This document shows positions 18,651 to 26,498 of a DNA stretch of 64,000 nt, in pieces. A program made the translations under genes and the position numbers. Under the pieces are notes generated by a model, which saw only the letters and a program-made list of their open reading frames with translations, was not told the origin of the DNA and did not search any database. Where the stretch lies: the NCBI GenBank assembly GCA_963702765.1, contig CAVPEB010000005.1, positions 62,001-126,000 on the forward strand. The letters are read 5' to 3'. The stretch's first letter is position 1, and every line of letters starts with the position of its first letter. The DNA comes from DATMNR01 sp963702765. Lineage in GTDB: Bacteria; Chloroflexota; Ktedonobacteria; Ktedonobacterales; Ktedonobacteraceae.

Positions 18651-19730
18651 CTACAGAAGATCAGTTTTGCCAGGAGCGCACTGGCAGGCCACAGGTGCTT
18701 GCCAGACGCGCACTATCCCGTCGTCATCACCCGAGGCGATGCGTGTTCCGTCAGGGGACCAGGAGACCGCGAGCACTTCGCTGCGGTGATTGCGATAAGT
18801 AAACTCAGGAGTACCTGTATTGCTCTTCCATACCTGAACGGTCTTACTGGTATTTGCTGAGGCAATATACATCCCGTTAGGGGACCAAGTGACCCCATTT
18901 ACCCACCCCTGGCAGCAATAGATCCAGAGGGGTCTGCCTGTGGCGGCGTTCCAGACCTGCACGGACTTATCAAAGCCCACTGAGGCTAGATGTTTGCTAT
19001 CGGGGGACCAGGCGATCGCAGTCACATTGCCTGCATGGCCGATATAGGTCAATAGCACCTTGCCGTTGCTCGCGTTCCAAATCTGTACCGTGGTATCAAG
19101 GCCAGCCGAGGCCAGCTCTTTGCCGTCAGGGGACCATGCCATTGTTGTGACCCAATTGGAGTGACCGCGGTATGTCAATTCAAGCTTTCCTGTGACGCTC
19201 TGCCAGACCTGCACTGTGTTGTCAAAACTGGCGGAAGCCAGGCGGCCTCCGTCAGGGGACCAGGCGATGGCGGTCACTGTGTCCGAATGGCCGCGATAGG
19301 TCAAGAGGTGTTTCCCAGTTGCCGCCTCCCAGACCTGTACGGTCTTATCATAACTGGCAGAAGCCAGATACTTTCCGTCAGGAGACCAGGCGACTGCTGT
19401 GATCCAATTGGAATGCCCACGATAGGTAACAAAGCGATGCCCGGTTATGGGGTCCCAGACCTGTACGGTCTTATCGTAACTAGCAGAAGCCAACTCCTTC
19501 CCATCAGGAGACCAGGCTACGGTACTGATGGCATTTCGATGCTCACTGTATGTCGAAAGCGTGGTTCCCACAGAGAGGGTACTGTGAGAGACAGTGGAAG
19601 TATCAGCAACAACACGAGAACGATGAGAGACAGTGGATGTATCAGGAACAGTACAGGAACTAAGGAGTATGACAAGCCAACAGAATGCCAGGAAAAGTAC
19701 ACTGAAACTTTTAGACTTAGTAGGCATCAC
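18651..19730 (-). CDS. WD40-repeat lipoprotein
   Basis: The 359-residue protein has a lipoprotein signal peptide (SVLFLAFCWLVILLSSC; lipid Cys about 26), a Ser/Thr-rich linker with a repeated DTSTVSH, then seven WD40 repeats of the type GHSNWITAVAWSPDGKYLAS...TVQVW. Seven repeats make one complete beta-propeller. It is probably anchored outside the membrane as a protein-binding scaffold. The repeats are very alike, which suggests recent expansion. It is divergent from the nSTAND protein, whose relatives usually carry WD40 repeats at the C-terminus. Confidence 0.9.
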   Translation of the reverse strand: MMPTKSKSFSVLFLAFCWLVILLSSCTVPDTSTVSHRSRVVADTSTVSHSTLSVGTTLSTYSEHRNAISTVAWSPDGKELASASYDKTVQVWDPITGHRFVTYRGHSNWITAVAWSPDGKYLASASYDKTVQVWEAATGKHLLTYRGHSDTVTAIAWSPDGGRLASASFDNTVQVWQSVTGKLELTYRGHSNWVTTMAWSPDGKELASAGLDTTVQIWNASNGKVLLTYIGHAGNVTAIAWSPDSKHLASVGFDKSVQVWNAATGRPLWIYCCQGWVNGVTWSPNGMYIASANTSKTVQVWKSNTGTPEFTYRNHRSEVLAVSWSPDGTRIASGDDDGIVRVWQAPVACQCAPGKTDLL

Positions 19731-20133
19731 GTTTGTCCTTTCTTCTTGAGACAGGTAACTCTTTCGTCAATGCGAGGAGTGCGAGGCCTGATATTTTCCT
19801 GGCCTACTGGCACTTTCTACATTGTGAGTGTGCCAGAAGTAGGCGACGACAAACAGGATGTGTTCTTGATAATCCCTGGGCTAGTGTTTGACAGTTCCTT
19901 GACTTGTTTATGACAAGTTTTGTTCTCCTCTGTATTTTCCTTTTATTTATCGCGCTATTGAGGTATACTGTGGTCGATCTGAGAGGAAACAGGGAGAAAT
20001 ATCCTCGTAGTGCAAGTTACCCACTCCTGCCGAATAGTTCTTCATGACTATTCCTTCAGTTCCATGGACTTTTCTGTGTGATGAGAAAGAGATGAGCAAA
20101 GCAGGGACTGACTGGGAGGAAGGAGCCTTCATC
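19731..20133. other. Divergent intergenic region of the WD40 and nSTAND genes
   Basis: About 400 bases between two divergent starts; it should hold promoters for both. A TATACT near 19965 is a possible -10 for the rightward gene, without a clear -35. GGAAGGAG at 20117-20124 is the ribosome-binding site of the nSTAND gene. A rightward frame continuing from the WD40 region is only a shadow. Confidence 0.35.
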
Positions 20134-23100
20134 ATGAGTGTCAAAGAGCGTGTGCCAAATGAACGCTTGAGGCATGCACGCAGCCTCAGAGGGTGGTCCC
20201 AGGCGAAGTTAGCGGAAGAGGTAGGGACGAGCTTTGAGATGGTGAGCCGCTGGGAGCGAGGTGTCACCATACCTACGCTCTATTTCCGCGCGCAATTATG
20301 TGCTTCCCTGGGGATGACGGCTGAAGAACTAGGATTGGCTCACGATTCCAGCGAACAGCTTGCCATCCCCACTTCTCCTTTTGTGTTTCTTGCTTGCTCC
20401 TATGCTGATTATGAGAAAGCTGTTGTAAACCGGCTCAAGACGGTCTTTCAAAAGCGTGGTGTAACACTCTGGGGCAGTCGTAACATCAGGATGCAAGAAT
20501 TGGAGCAGCCGCTCAAGGCCCTTCGTGAGGTGGTCCGTGCAGCCCAGATGATCCTGCTGATTGTCTCTCCGGAATCCCGTACCTCCCGTCACGTCCGAGA
20601 GGCGCTGGAGGTCGGTAGAATGTACAGGCGTCCGGTATGTGCCGTCTGGATCGAGGGGGAAAACTGGCAGGAGTGCCTACCTCTGGACGAGCAGGAACTG
20701 TTCTTCAGGATTGATGCTCGCACGAGTGATGATCCAGGTCTGTTCGAAGGGGTCGTCGCCCAGCTCCAACAGGGGTGGTCTGAACCTGAGACGAACAGTG
20801 CATCCACTCCTGAAGTAGCACAAGAACAGGTACCAGACGCTGAGCCACGCAACCCATATAAGGGGCTGCAGGCGTTCCGCCAGGAAGATCAGCACGATTT
20901 CTTTGGACGGGATGCTCTCATTGACAAACTCACCAGCACCTTAGGAGAAAACCTGCGGGCAGAGCGACCAAGCCAACAAAGCGCACGACTGCTGGCCATC
21001 ATCGGGCCGAGTGGGTCAGGCAAGTCCAGTGTCATGATGGCAGGTCTGATGCCTCGTCTCCAGCATGGTGGAGTACCTGGCAGTGAAGAGTGGATCTACG
21101 TGGATCCAATTGTTCCCGGAGCGCGTCCGCTTGAGTCCCTGGCGCTAGCCCTTGCCGAGCGGTTGCCTGACAGGAGTCTGCACACGATTCGCCAGGACCT
21201 GGAAGAGGACTCGGCACGAGGCTTGCATCAACTGGCCACTACGATCACACACGGCAAGAACACAAAGGTGCTGCTGTGTGTCGACCAATTCGAAGAACTG
21301 TTCACCCAGGCGAGCGTTCGCGAAGAGCGTGAACAGTTCCTGGAGCTGATCGTCACCGCGCTCAGCGAACCCCGAGGTCCGGTCGTCGTGATCCTGACTC
21401 TCCGTGCAGACTTTTATGACCGCATGCTGAGTTCCCCCGTCTTAGGCCCGCTGATAGAGCAACATCAATGCGCCATATTTCCTATGAACGTCCTGGAGCT
21501 GCGCATGGTGATCGAGCAGCCTGCTGATCTTCCCGATGTGCAAGTGACGTTCGAAGGGGATCTGGTGGGAGATCTACTTTTTGAGATGCAGGGGCAGATC
21601 GATGCGTTGCCGCTCTTAGAATTCACGCTCGATCAGCTCTTCGGGCGGAGGTGTGTGCATCAGCTCACGCTTGAGGCCTATCACGTGATAGGCGGAATCA
21701 AAGGAGCCCTGGTCAAACAGGCCGAGTCCACCTACGCTTCCCTCCCATCTGAGGAGCACCGCAGGTTGGCACAGGTAATGTTCTTGCGCCTGATTGAGCC
21801 AGGAGCTACGGAACAGGACACGACACGACGCCGTGCAGCCCGCTCCGAGCTACTGCTGGATGATGTCAAGGAAACGGTCCTCCTCGAGGAGGTCAGCGAG
21901 GCCTTTATCAGAGCGCGCCTGGTGACGAGCACTACCATGGCAGGAACAGCCGTGTTGGAGGTCAGCCATGAAGCCTTGATTCGGGAATGGCCACGCCTGG
22001 GTGACTGGCTGCACGAAGCACGCGAGGATATTCAACTCCAACAGACCATCAGCAAAGATGCCACCAGTTGGCAAGAACGGGGCAAGTCAAAAGACCGCCT
22101 GTATCGGGGTTCGCAATTCGTGGAAGCCCAGACCTGGGCCAGACGTAACAGTCCAAGCAGAAACGAACTTGCCTTTCTTCAAGCCAGTACGAGACGGCGT
22201 CTGCGGTATGGCATCAGTGTGCTGAGCATCGTGCTCGTGCTACTCGCAACAGCGGGTCTGGCAGGTTGGCTCCGCTTGCAACTTCCCCCTGATCCGACAC
22301 GGGTCACCACCTTACAGGACAGTGGAACAGGTTCACTGCGCTGGGCGATCGCGAACGCCCCTGCTGGAAGCACCATCACCTTTGATGCGAGTTTGCAGGG
22401 GACGCTTCACTTAATCGATGTGTTGCATATTAGCAAACGTCTCTCCATTCGTGGACCAGGAGCAGAGTACTTAACCTTGAACGGGAACCCAAATAATGAG
22501 TTTGGCGTCGATGTGGGCCCAACTAAATCAGTCACTATTACTGGCCTAGCGTTCACGTCCAGTTCCCTGTACAATGCAGGGACACTTACACTGATCAACA
22601 GCACGACCTCGGGCAATACAGCACTCACTTACCCCTCTACATCGAGCACACCATCGAGCGGCAACCCTAATGGTGGCGGCATCTACAATGATTTGGGAGG
22701 GACGCTGATCCTCATCAACAGCACGGTCTCGGGTAATTATGCTGAAGCGAGTGGTGGCGGTATCTACAACTCGCCTAATGCAGCGCTGACTCTCATCAAC
22801 AGCACGGTCTCGGGGAATCTGGCTGATACAGGTGGCGGCATCTCTAACGATGGTGGGACACTCAGGCTAATCAACAGCACGATCTCGGATAATAGGGCTG
22901 AGCGGCCAGGTGGTGGCATCCTCAACGCAAGTACCATTGCCCAGATGGAGATAATCTTTTGCACCATCTATGGCAATACTAGCGGCGAGAGCGGTGGTGG
23001 TATCTGGAATGGTGCTGTCAACAGCGCAAGCCAATTGGTGATGAGAAACAGCCTTGTTGCAAGAAACAAGGCTCCTTCTGGTCCAGACATTCTGGGGGCG

Positions 23101-23394
23101 CTCACCTCGCAGGGCTATAACCTCATTCAGAGCACGCAGGACACGACGTTCTCCCCTAGCCTAGCGCATGGGACCGACCTCTTGCAGGTTGCACTCTCGA
23201 CTCTAAGGGTGGAGCCTCTGTTGAAGGATAACGATGGACCAACCCAGACCCATGCCTTGCTTCCTGGGAGTGTGGCTATTGACCGAATACCCCTTAATGA
23301 CTGCCGTATCAAGGATATATTCACTGACCAGCGGGGTGTGAGACGACCACAAGGAGTGGCATGCGATATCGGGGCGTATGAGTTGCTGGGGTAG
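20134..23394 (+). CDS. HTH-TIR-nSTAND ATPase-transmembrane-beta-helix protein
   Basis: About 1086 residues from ATG 20134 after a strong GGAAGGAG. Domains in order: XRE-type helix-turn-helix (about 8-60); TIR-like domain (about 82-195, FVFLACSYADYEKAVVNRLK and SRHVREALEVG); nSTAND1 NTPase starting NPYKGLQAF (about 238), Walker A GPSGSGKSS (about 291), Walker B LLCVDQFEEL (about 380); one transmembrane helix (about 691-714); then a right-handed beta-helix of repeats LINSTVSGN...GGGIYN to the end. STAND proteins with TIR effectors act in immunity or signalling; a beta-helix in place of the usual WD40 sensor is unusual. The start of the beta-helix (DSGTGSLRWAIANAPAGSTITFD) is typical of extracellular beta-helix proteins, so the sensor is probably outside the membrane. 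Confidence 0.85.
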   Translation: MSVKERVPNERLRHARSLRGWSQAKLAEEVGTSFEMVSRWERGVTIPTLYFRAQLCASLGMTAEELGLAHDSSEQLAIPTSPFVFLACSYADYEKAVVNRLKTVFQKRGVTLWGSRNIRMQELEQPLKALREVVRAAQMILLIVSPESRTSRHVREALEVGRMYRRPVCAVWIEGENWQECLPLDEQELFFRIDARTSDDPGLFEGVVAQLQQGWSEPETNSASTPEVAQEQVPDAEPRNPYKGLQAFRQEDQHDFFGRDALIDKLTSTLGENLRAERPSQQSARLLAIIGPSGSGKSSVMMAGLMPRLQHGGVPGSEEWIYVDPIVPGARPLESLALALAERLPDRSLHTIRQDLEEDSARGLHQLATTITHGKNTKVLLCVDQFEELFTQASVREEREQFLELIVTALSEPRGPVVVILTLRADFYDRMLSSPVLGPLIEQHQCAIFPMNVLELRMVIEQPADLPDVQVTFEGDLVGDLLFEMQGQIDALPLLEFTLDQLFGRRCVHQLTLEAYHVIGGIKGALVKQAESTYASLPSEEHRRLAQVMFLRLIEPGATEQDTTRRRAARSELLLDDVKETVLLEEVSEAFIRARLVTSTTMAGTAVLEVSHEALIREWPRLGDWLHEAREDIQLQQTISKDATSWQERGKSKDRLYRGSQFVEAQTWARRNSPSRNELAFLQASTRRRLRYGISVLSIVLVLLATAGLAGWLRLQLPPDPTRVTTLQDSGTGSLRWAIANAPAGSTITFDASLQGTLHLIDVLHISKRLSIRGPGAEYLTLNGNPNNEFGVDVGPTKSVTITGLAFTSSSLYNAGTLTLINSTTSGNTALTYPSTSSTPSSGNPNGGGIYNDLGGTLILINSTVSGNYAEASGGGIYNSPNAALTLINSTVSGNLADTGGGISNDGGTLRLINSTISDNRAERPGGGILNASTIAQMEIIFCTIYGNTSGESGGGIWNGAVNSASQLVMRNSLVARNKAPSGPDILGALTSQGYNLIQSTQDTTFSPSLAHGTDLLQVALSTLRVEPLLKDNDGPTQTHALLPGSVAIDRIPLNDCRIKDIFTDQRGVRRPQGVACDIGAYELLG

Positions 23395-23735
23395 GTCTTT
23401 CTCCATAGAGGGAAGATTTACGTTCTTTATAGTCGCTTGCTGTGGGTTTCCTGGAGATGTGGATCTGCGATGTACGGCTTGCCCATCCCCACTCCACGGG
23501 CGACCATAAAGGCCCACCAATAGGCATCAACCTAAGAAAGGATGAGTAACCGATATGCATCTTCTACCGTTCAAATGCTATGAAATGAGCCTTTCGGTTT
23601 GTAGCCGGTGCTGATGTATCAGACGCCCACTGACCTGCAGTTGAGCGTGGAAAGGCGTTTTCCCGCATGATGCAGGTCTCAAACGCGCTCAGAGTGCTGC
23701 ATTTTGAAAGCTCATCCTGGGCTTAGGTTGATGCC
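23395..23735. repeat. Gene-free stretch with a copy of a dispersed repeat
   Basis: About 340 bases without a credible gene. At about 23498-23535 GGGCGACCATAAAGGCCCACC is followed by the reverse complement of CTTAGGTTGATGCC. The same two modules flank the IS630 element, there in the other relative orientation. The rest (23540-23720) I do not recognise. Confidence 0.5.
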
Positions 23736-23737
23736 TA

Positions 23738-24970
23738 GTGTTCTGTCAAGCTTCGATTGACGGAAAGGAGAAAAAAGAGTACCCTTGTCATCACAGAAAA
23801 ACAGTGAACGAGACAAGGAGACCTGCATGAAAAAGAGTAGCATCAAATTGCGCGAAGAGCAACATCGAGAATTGGAGCGTCTGACGAAAAAGGGGGTCGC
23901 GTCGGCCAACCAGATCATGCATGCCCAGATTTTGCTGCATGCCGACCGTGGCCCCAAGGGTCCAGGCTGGTCGACTTCCCAGATCATCACAGCGTTCGCA
24001 GTGAGCAGAAGCACAGTGGAGCGGGTGTGCAAACGCTTTCGCGAACAAAGGCTTGATGCAGCCATTGTCCGTCGTCCGCAGCCTCTGCGGCCCCAGAAGC
24101 GCAAACTGGATGGCGAAGCCGAAGCCCACTTGGTAGCGCTGATGTGCAGTCAGAAGCCAGAGGAAGCTGAACGATGGAGTCTGCGACTGGTGAGGGAGAA
24201 AGTGGTGGAACTGGAGATCGTCGAAAGTATCAGCCATGAAACCGTGCGGCAGGTGTTAAAAAAAACGAACTCAAGCCGTGGCTGAAGCAGTGTTGGTGCA
24301 TTCCTCCCAAGGCCAATGTCCACTTTGTCTATCATATGGAAGAGGTGCTCGCGGTCTATACTCGTCCGTATGATGCCAGCCGCCCACTGATTTGCATGGA
24401 CGAAGGAGCCAAAACGTTGCAGGCCCAGACACATGATCCCCTGCCCATGCAAGCAGGGAAGGTGGAACGAGAGGATTATGAATATGAGCGAGAGGGATTT
24501 GCGCATGTGTTTATCGCCGTCGAGCCCATTGTGGGCAAGCGCATCGTCCAGGCCAGAACTCGACGAACCAAAGCCGATTGGGCCTATTTTATGCGTGAAC
24601 TGATCGAGGTCCACTACCCGCACGCCGAGAAACTGGTGGTGGTGATGGATAATCTCAATACCCATTCGCCAGCCTCCTTGTATGAGGTCTTCAAGCCAGA
24701 GGAGGCGTGGCGGCTCTCGCAGAAACTGGAGATCCATCATACCCCTCTGCACGGGAGTTGGTTGAATATGGCCGAGATTGAACTCTCGGTGCTGGCTCGG
24801 CAAGCCTTGAGTGGGCGTATTCCCACTCTGCAAGCGCTCCAAGAGCGGATCGCAGCCTGGCAAGAGCGACGCAACCAGCGACAAACCACCATTTCCTGGC
24901 GCTTTACCACTGCCGATGCTCGCATCAAGCTCAAGCGTCTCTATCCGTCATTTGAAGCTTGACAGAGCAC
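23738..24970 (+). mobile_element. IS630-family insertion sequence
   Basis: Terminal inverted repeats GTTCTGTCAAGCTTC (left, near 23739) and the complement of GCTCTGTCAAGCTTC (right, ending near 24970) bound the transposase. Both ends abut TA (23736-23737 and 24971-24972), the usual duplicated target of IS630/Tc1-mariner elements. It is inserted inside a short repeat unit (CTTAGGTTGATGCC then TTGGGCGACCATAAAGG). The element looks complete. Confidence 0.88.
23827..24962 (+). CDS. IS630-family transposase, expressed by -1 frameshifting
   Basis: Frame A starts at ATG 23827 (after GGAG) and encodes an N-terminal HTH domain (SNQIMHAQILLHAD, VSRSTVERVCKRFREQ); it stops at 24285. At 24256-24266 the sequence TTAAAAAAAAC lets ribosomes slip back one base. 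In the new frame the protein continues NELKPWLKQCWCIPPKANV into a DDE domain: LICMDEGAK (D), VVVMDNLNTH (D), HGSWLNMAEIELS (E). This is the usual organisation of many IS630 elements. The product should be a functional DDE transposase. Confidence 0.88.
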
Positions 24971-25110
24971 TATTGGGCGACCATAAAGGCCCACCCAGCC
25001 ACCCTTCACCACCCTCGCCCCTACGGAATCATTGATTGGGTCTTAGGTTGATGCGTATTGGAGGAACAAAAAGGCACACCCAACCACCTTTCACCGCTCT
25101 CGCCCTTACG
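24971..25110. repeat. Tandem repeat units, the first split by the IS630 element
   Basis: Unit 1 is CTTAGGTTGATGCC (from 23722), interrupted by the IS, continuing at 24973 through AAAGGCCCACCCAGCCACC to CTCGCCCCTACGG (about 25024). Unit 2 begins CTTAGGTTGATGCG at about 25040 and continues AAAGGCACACCCAACCACC to CTCGCCCTTACGG (about 25110). The two are clearly homologous, about 70-75 bases each, with no coding capacity. Confidence 0.65.
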
Positions 25111-25252
25111 GGAAAGGCCGGTGGGGAACATTAGGCGGAGATGTAACTGCGTGGTGTATAATGATTGGGAAATCTAAAGCTAGCGCAGGCGCTTGAGTGT
25201 GAGTGCCTGCGTTTTGGGCAAGAACTGTTTATCAAAGGAAGGCAGAAATTCT

Positions 25253-25570
25253 ATGCGTGATATATTACCAGATGTGGAGCGATGGCGTGAAAGAGGGGAA
25301 CGTGTGGCTGTTGCCACTGTGGTAACGATGTATGGTTCGGCACCGCGAAGGCCGGGTGCGAAACTAGCGGTGAGCGAAAGTGGAGAATTGACTGGTTCGG
25401 TTAGTGGTGGCTGTGTTGAACCGGCTGTTGTACATTCGGCATTGGAGGTGATCGAAACAGGAGAACCACAAATGTTGGAATTTGGCATCAGCGAAGAGGA
25501 AAATTTCGAGAAAATTGGGTTATCATGCGGTGGCACAATTCATGTGTTTGTTGAACGTTTGGATTGGTGA
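25253..25570 (+). CDS. XdhC/CoxI family protein, N-terminal-domain type
   Basis: The 105-residue protein matches the XdhC N-terminal domain: GERVAVATVVTMYGSAPRRPGAKLAVSESGELTGSVSGGCVEPAV and ending LSCGGTIHVFVERL. XdhC-type proteins insert sulfurated Mo cofactor into molybdenum hydroxylases. ATG 25253 follows AAGGAAGGCAG. Its stop is seven bases before the next gene, which carries the complementary Rossmann domain, so the two work together. It is a natural short form, not a truncation. Likely function: maturation of the coxSLM product. Confidence 0.85.
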   Translation: MRDILPDVERWRERGERVAVATVVTMYGSAPRRPGAKLAVSESGELTGSVSGGCVEPAVVHSALEVIETGEPQMLEFGISEEENFEKIGLSCGGTIHVFVERLDW

Positions 25571-25577
25571 GGATGCT

Positions 25578-26351
25578 ATGAGCGGACTCTATGAAGAATT
25601 GAAAGACTTACTGAACGAAGAAAAGGGTGTTGCATTAGCGACCGTTGTACGTGGAGAGAAGCAAGTTGGCGCAAAAGTGCTGGTGTTTCCCGATAAAAGC
25701 ACGCATGGTACATTAGGCAATGCAGTACTTGATGCTTTAGTGGTTGAAGATGCTGAACGAGCTATCTGGTCCGGAGATGCTGTGACACGCACTTATGCTG
25801 TCGAAGATCTGGGCGAGGCACTTGCATTCGATGTCTTCATTGAGGGGTTCCCGCCGCCGCCTACACTGGTGATTGTGGGCGCAGGGCATATCGCAATTCC
25901 ATTAGTTACTTTTGCTAAGACACTCAATTATCGTGTAGTGGTTATAGATGCTCGTAGCGCTTTTGGTACCCGAGATCGCTTTCCTTTAGCCGACGAATTG
26001 ATTGTTGAGTGGCCAGATGAAGTTCTGGAAAAAATGGACCTCTATCCATCTACGTCTGTAGCAGTTTTGACGCATGATCCGAAATTTGACGAGCCAACTC
26101 TAAAAGTGGTGTTGTCGCGGGAAGTCGGGTACGTTGGAGCTGTTGGTAGCCGCAAGACAAAGGAAGAGCGTGATGAGCGGCTAAGAAAACAAGGATTGAC
26201 TGAAGAGCAACTCAGGCGCATTCATGGACCAATCGGGTTGAATATCGGTGCAACTTCGCCAGAAGAAATGGCACTGGCGATTATGGCTGAAATTGTGGCA
26301 ACGCGGCATGGGAAGGATGCTTCGGCTGTTCTCGATTGGAGTAAGAAGTAA
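25578..26351 (+). CDS. XdhC/CoxF family molybdenum cofactor insertion protein
   Basis: About 257 residues from ATG 25578, with GGTGAGGA overlapping the preceding stop. The N-terminal part repeats the XdhC domain (GVALATVVRGEKQVGAKVLVFPD). The C-terminal Rossmann domain has LVIVGAGHIAIPLVTFAKTL, VVVIDARSAFGTRDRFP, VAVLTHDPKFDEPTL, YVGAVGSRKTKEER and the closing RIHGPIGLNIGATSPEEMALAIMAEI. It binds Mo cofactor and delivers it to the apo-enzyme. With the preceding gene and coxDE it completes a CODH maturation set. Confidence 0.9.
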   Translation: MSGLYEELKDLLNEEKGVALATVVRGEKQVGAKVLVFPDKSTHGTLGNAVLDALVVEDAERAIWSGDAVTRTYAVEDLGEALAFDVFIEGFPPPPTLVIVGAGHIAIPLVTFAKTLNYRVVVIDARSAFGTRDRFPLADELIVEWPDEVLEKMDLYPSTSVAVLTHDPKFDEPTLKVVLSREVGYVGAVGSRKTKEERDERLRKQGLTEEQLRRIHGPIGLNIGATSPEEMALAIMAEIVATRHGKDASAVLDWSKK

Positions 26352-26498
26352 GGTAGCAAGTTGCAACTTGCAGAGATTTGTTTCGTTATATAGATAGTAA
26401 TGCAATATGTGTGGGTTGAGAGGGTATGTCAGGTTATATATAATGTATTTCGTTTAAGAAATATCATAAAATGAATTGAAGCCTTGAGAGGAATTATT

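Noticed and set aside
19161..19913. Plus-strand ORF of 250 codons
   Set aside because: It is antisense to the WD40 repeats; its own internal periodicity is just the repeat read backwards.
25193..26351. Suspected frameshift between the two XdhC-type frames
   Set aside because: Each has its own start and ribosome-binding site, the stop of the first precedes the second start by seven bases, and each is a complete domain set; two real genes.
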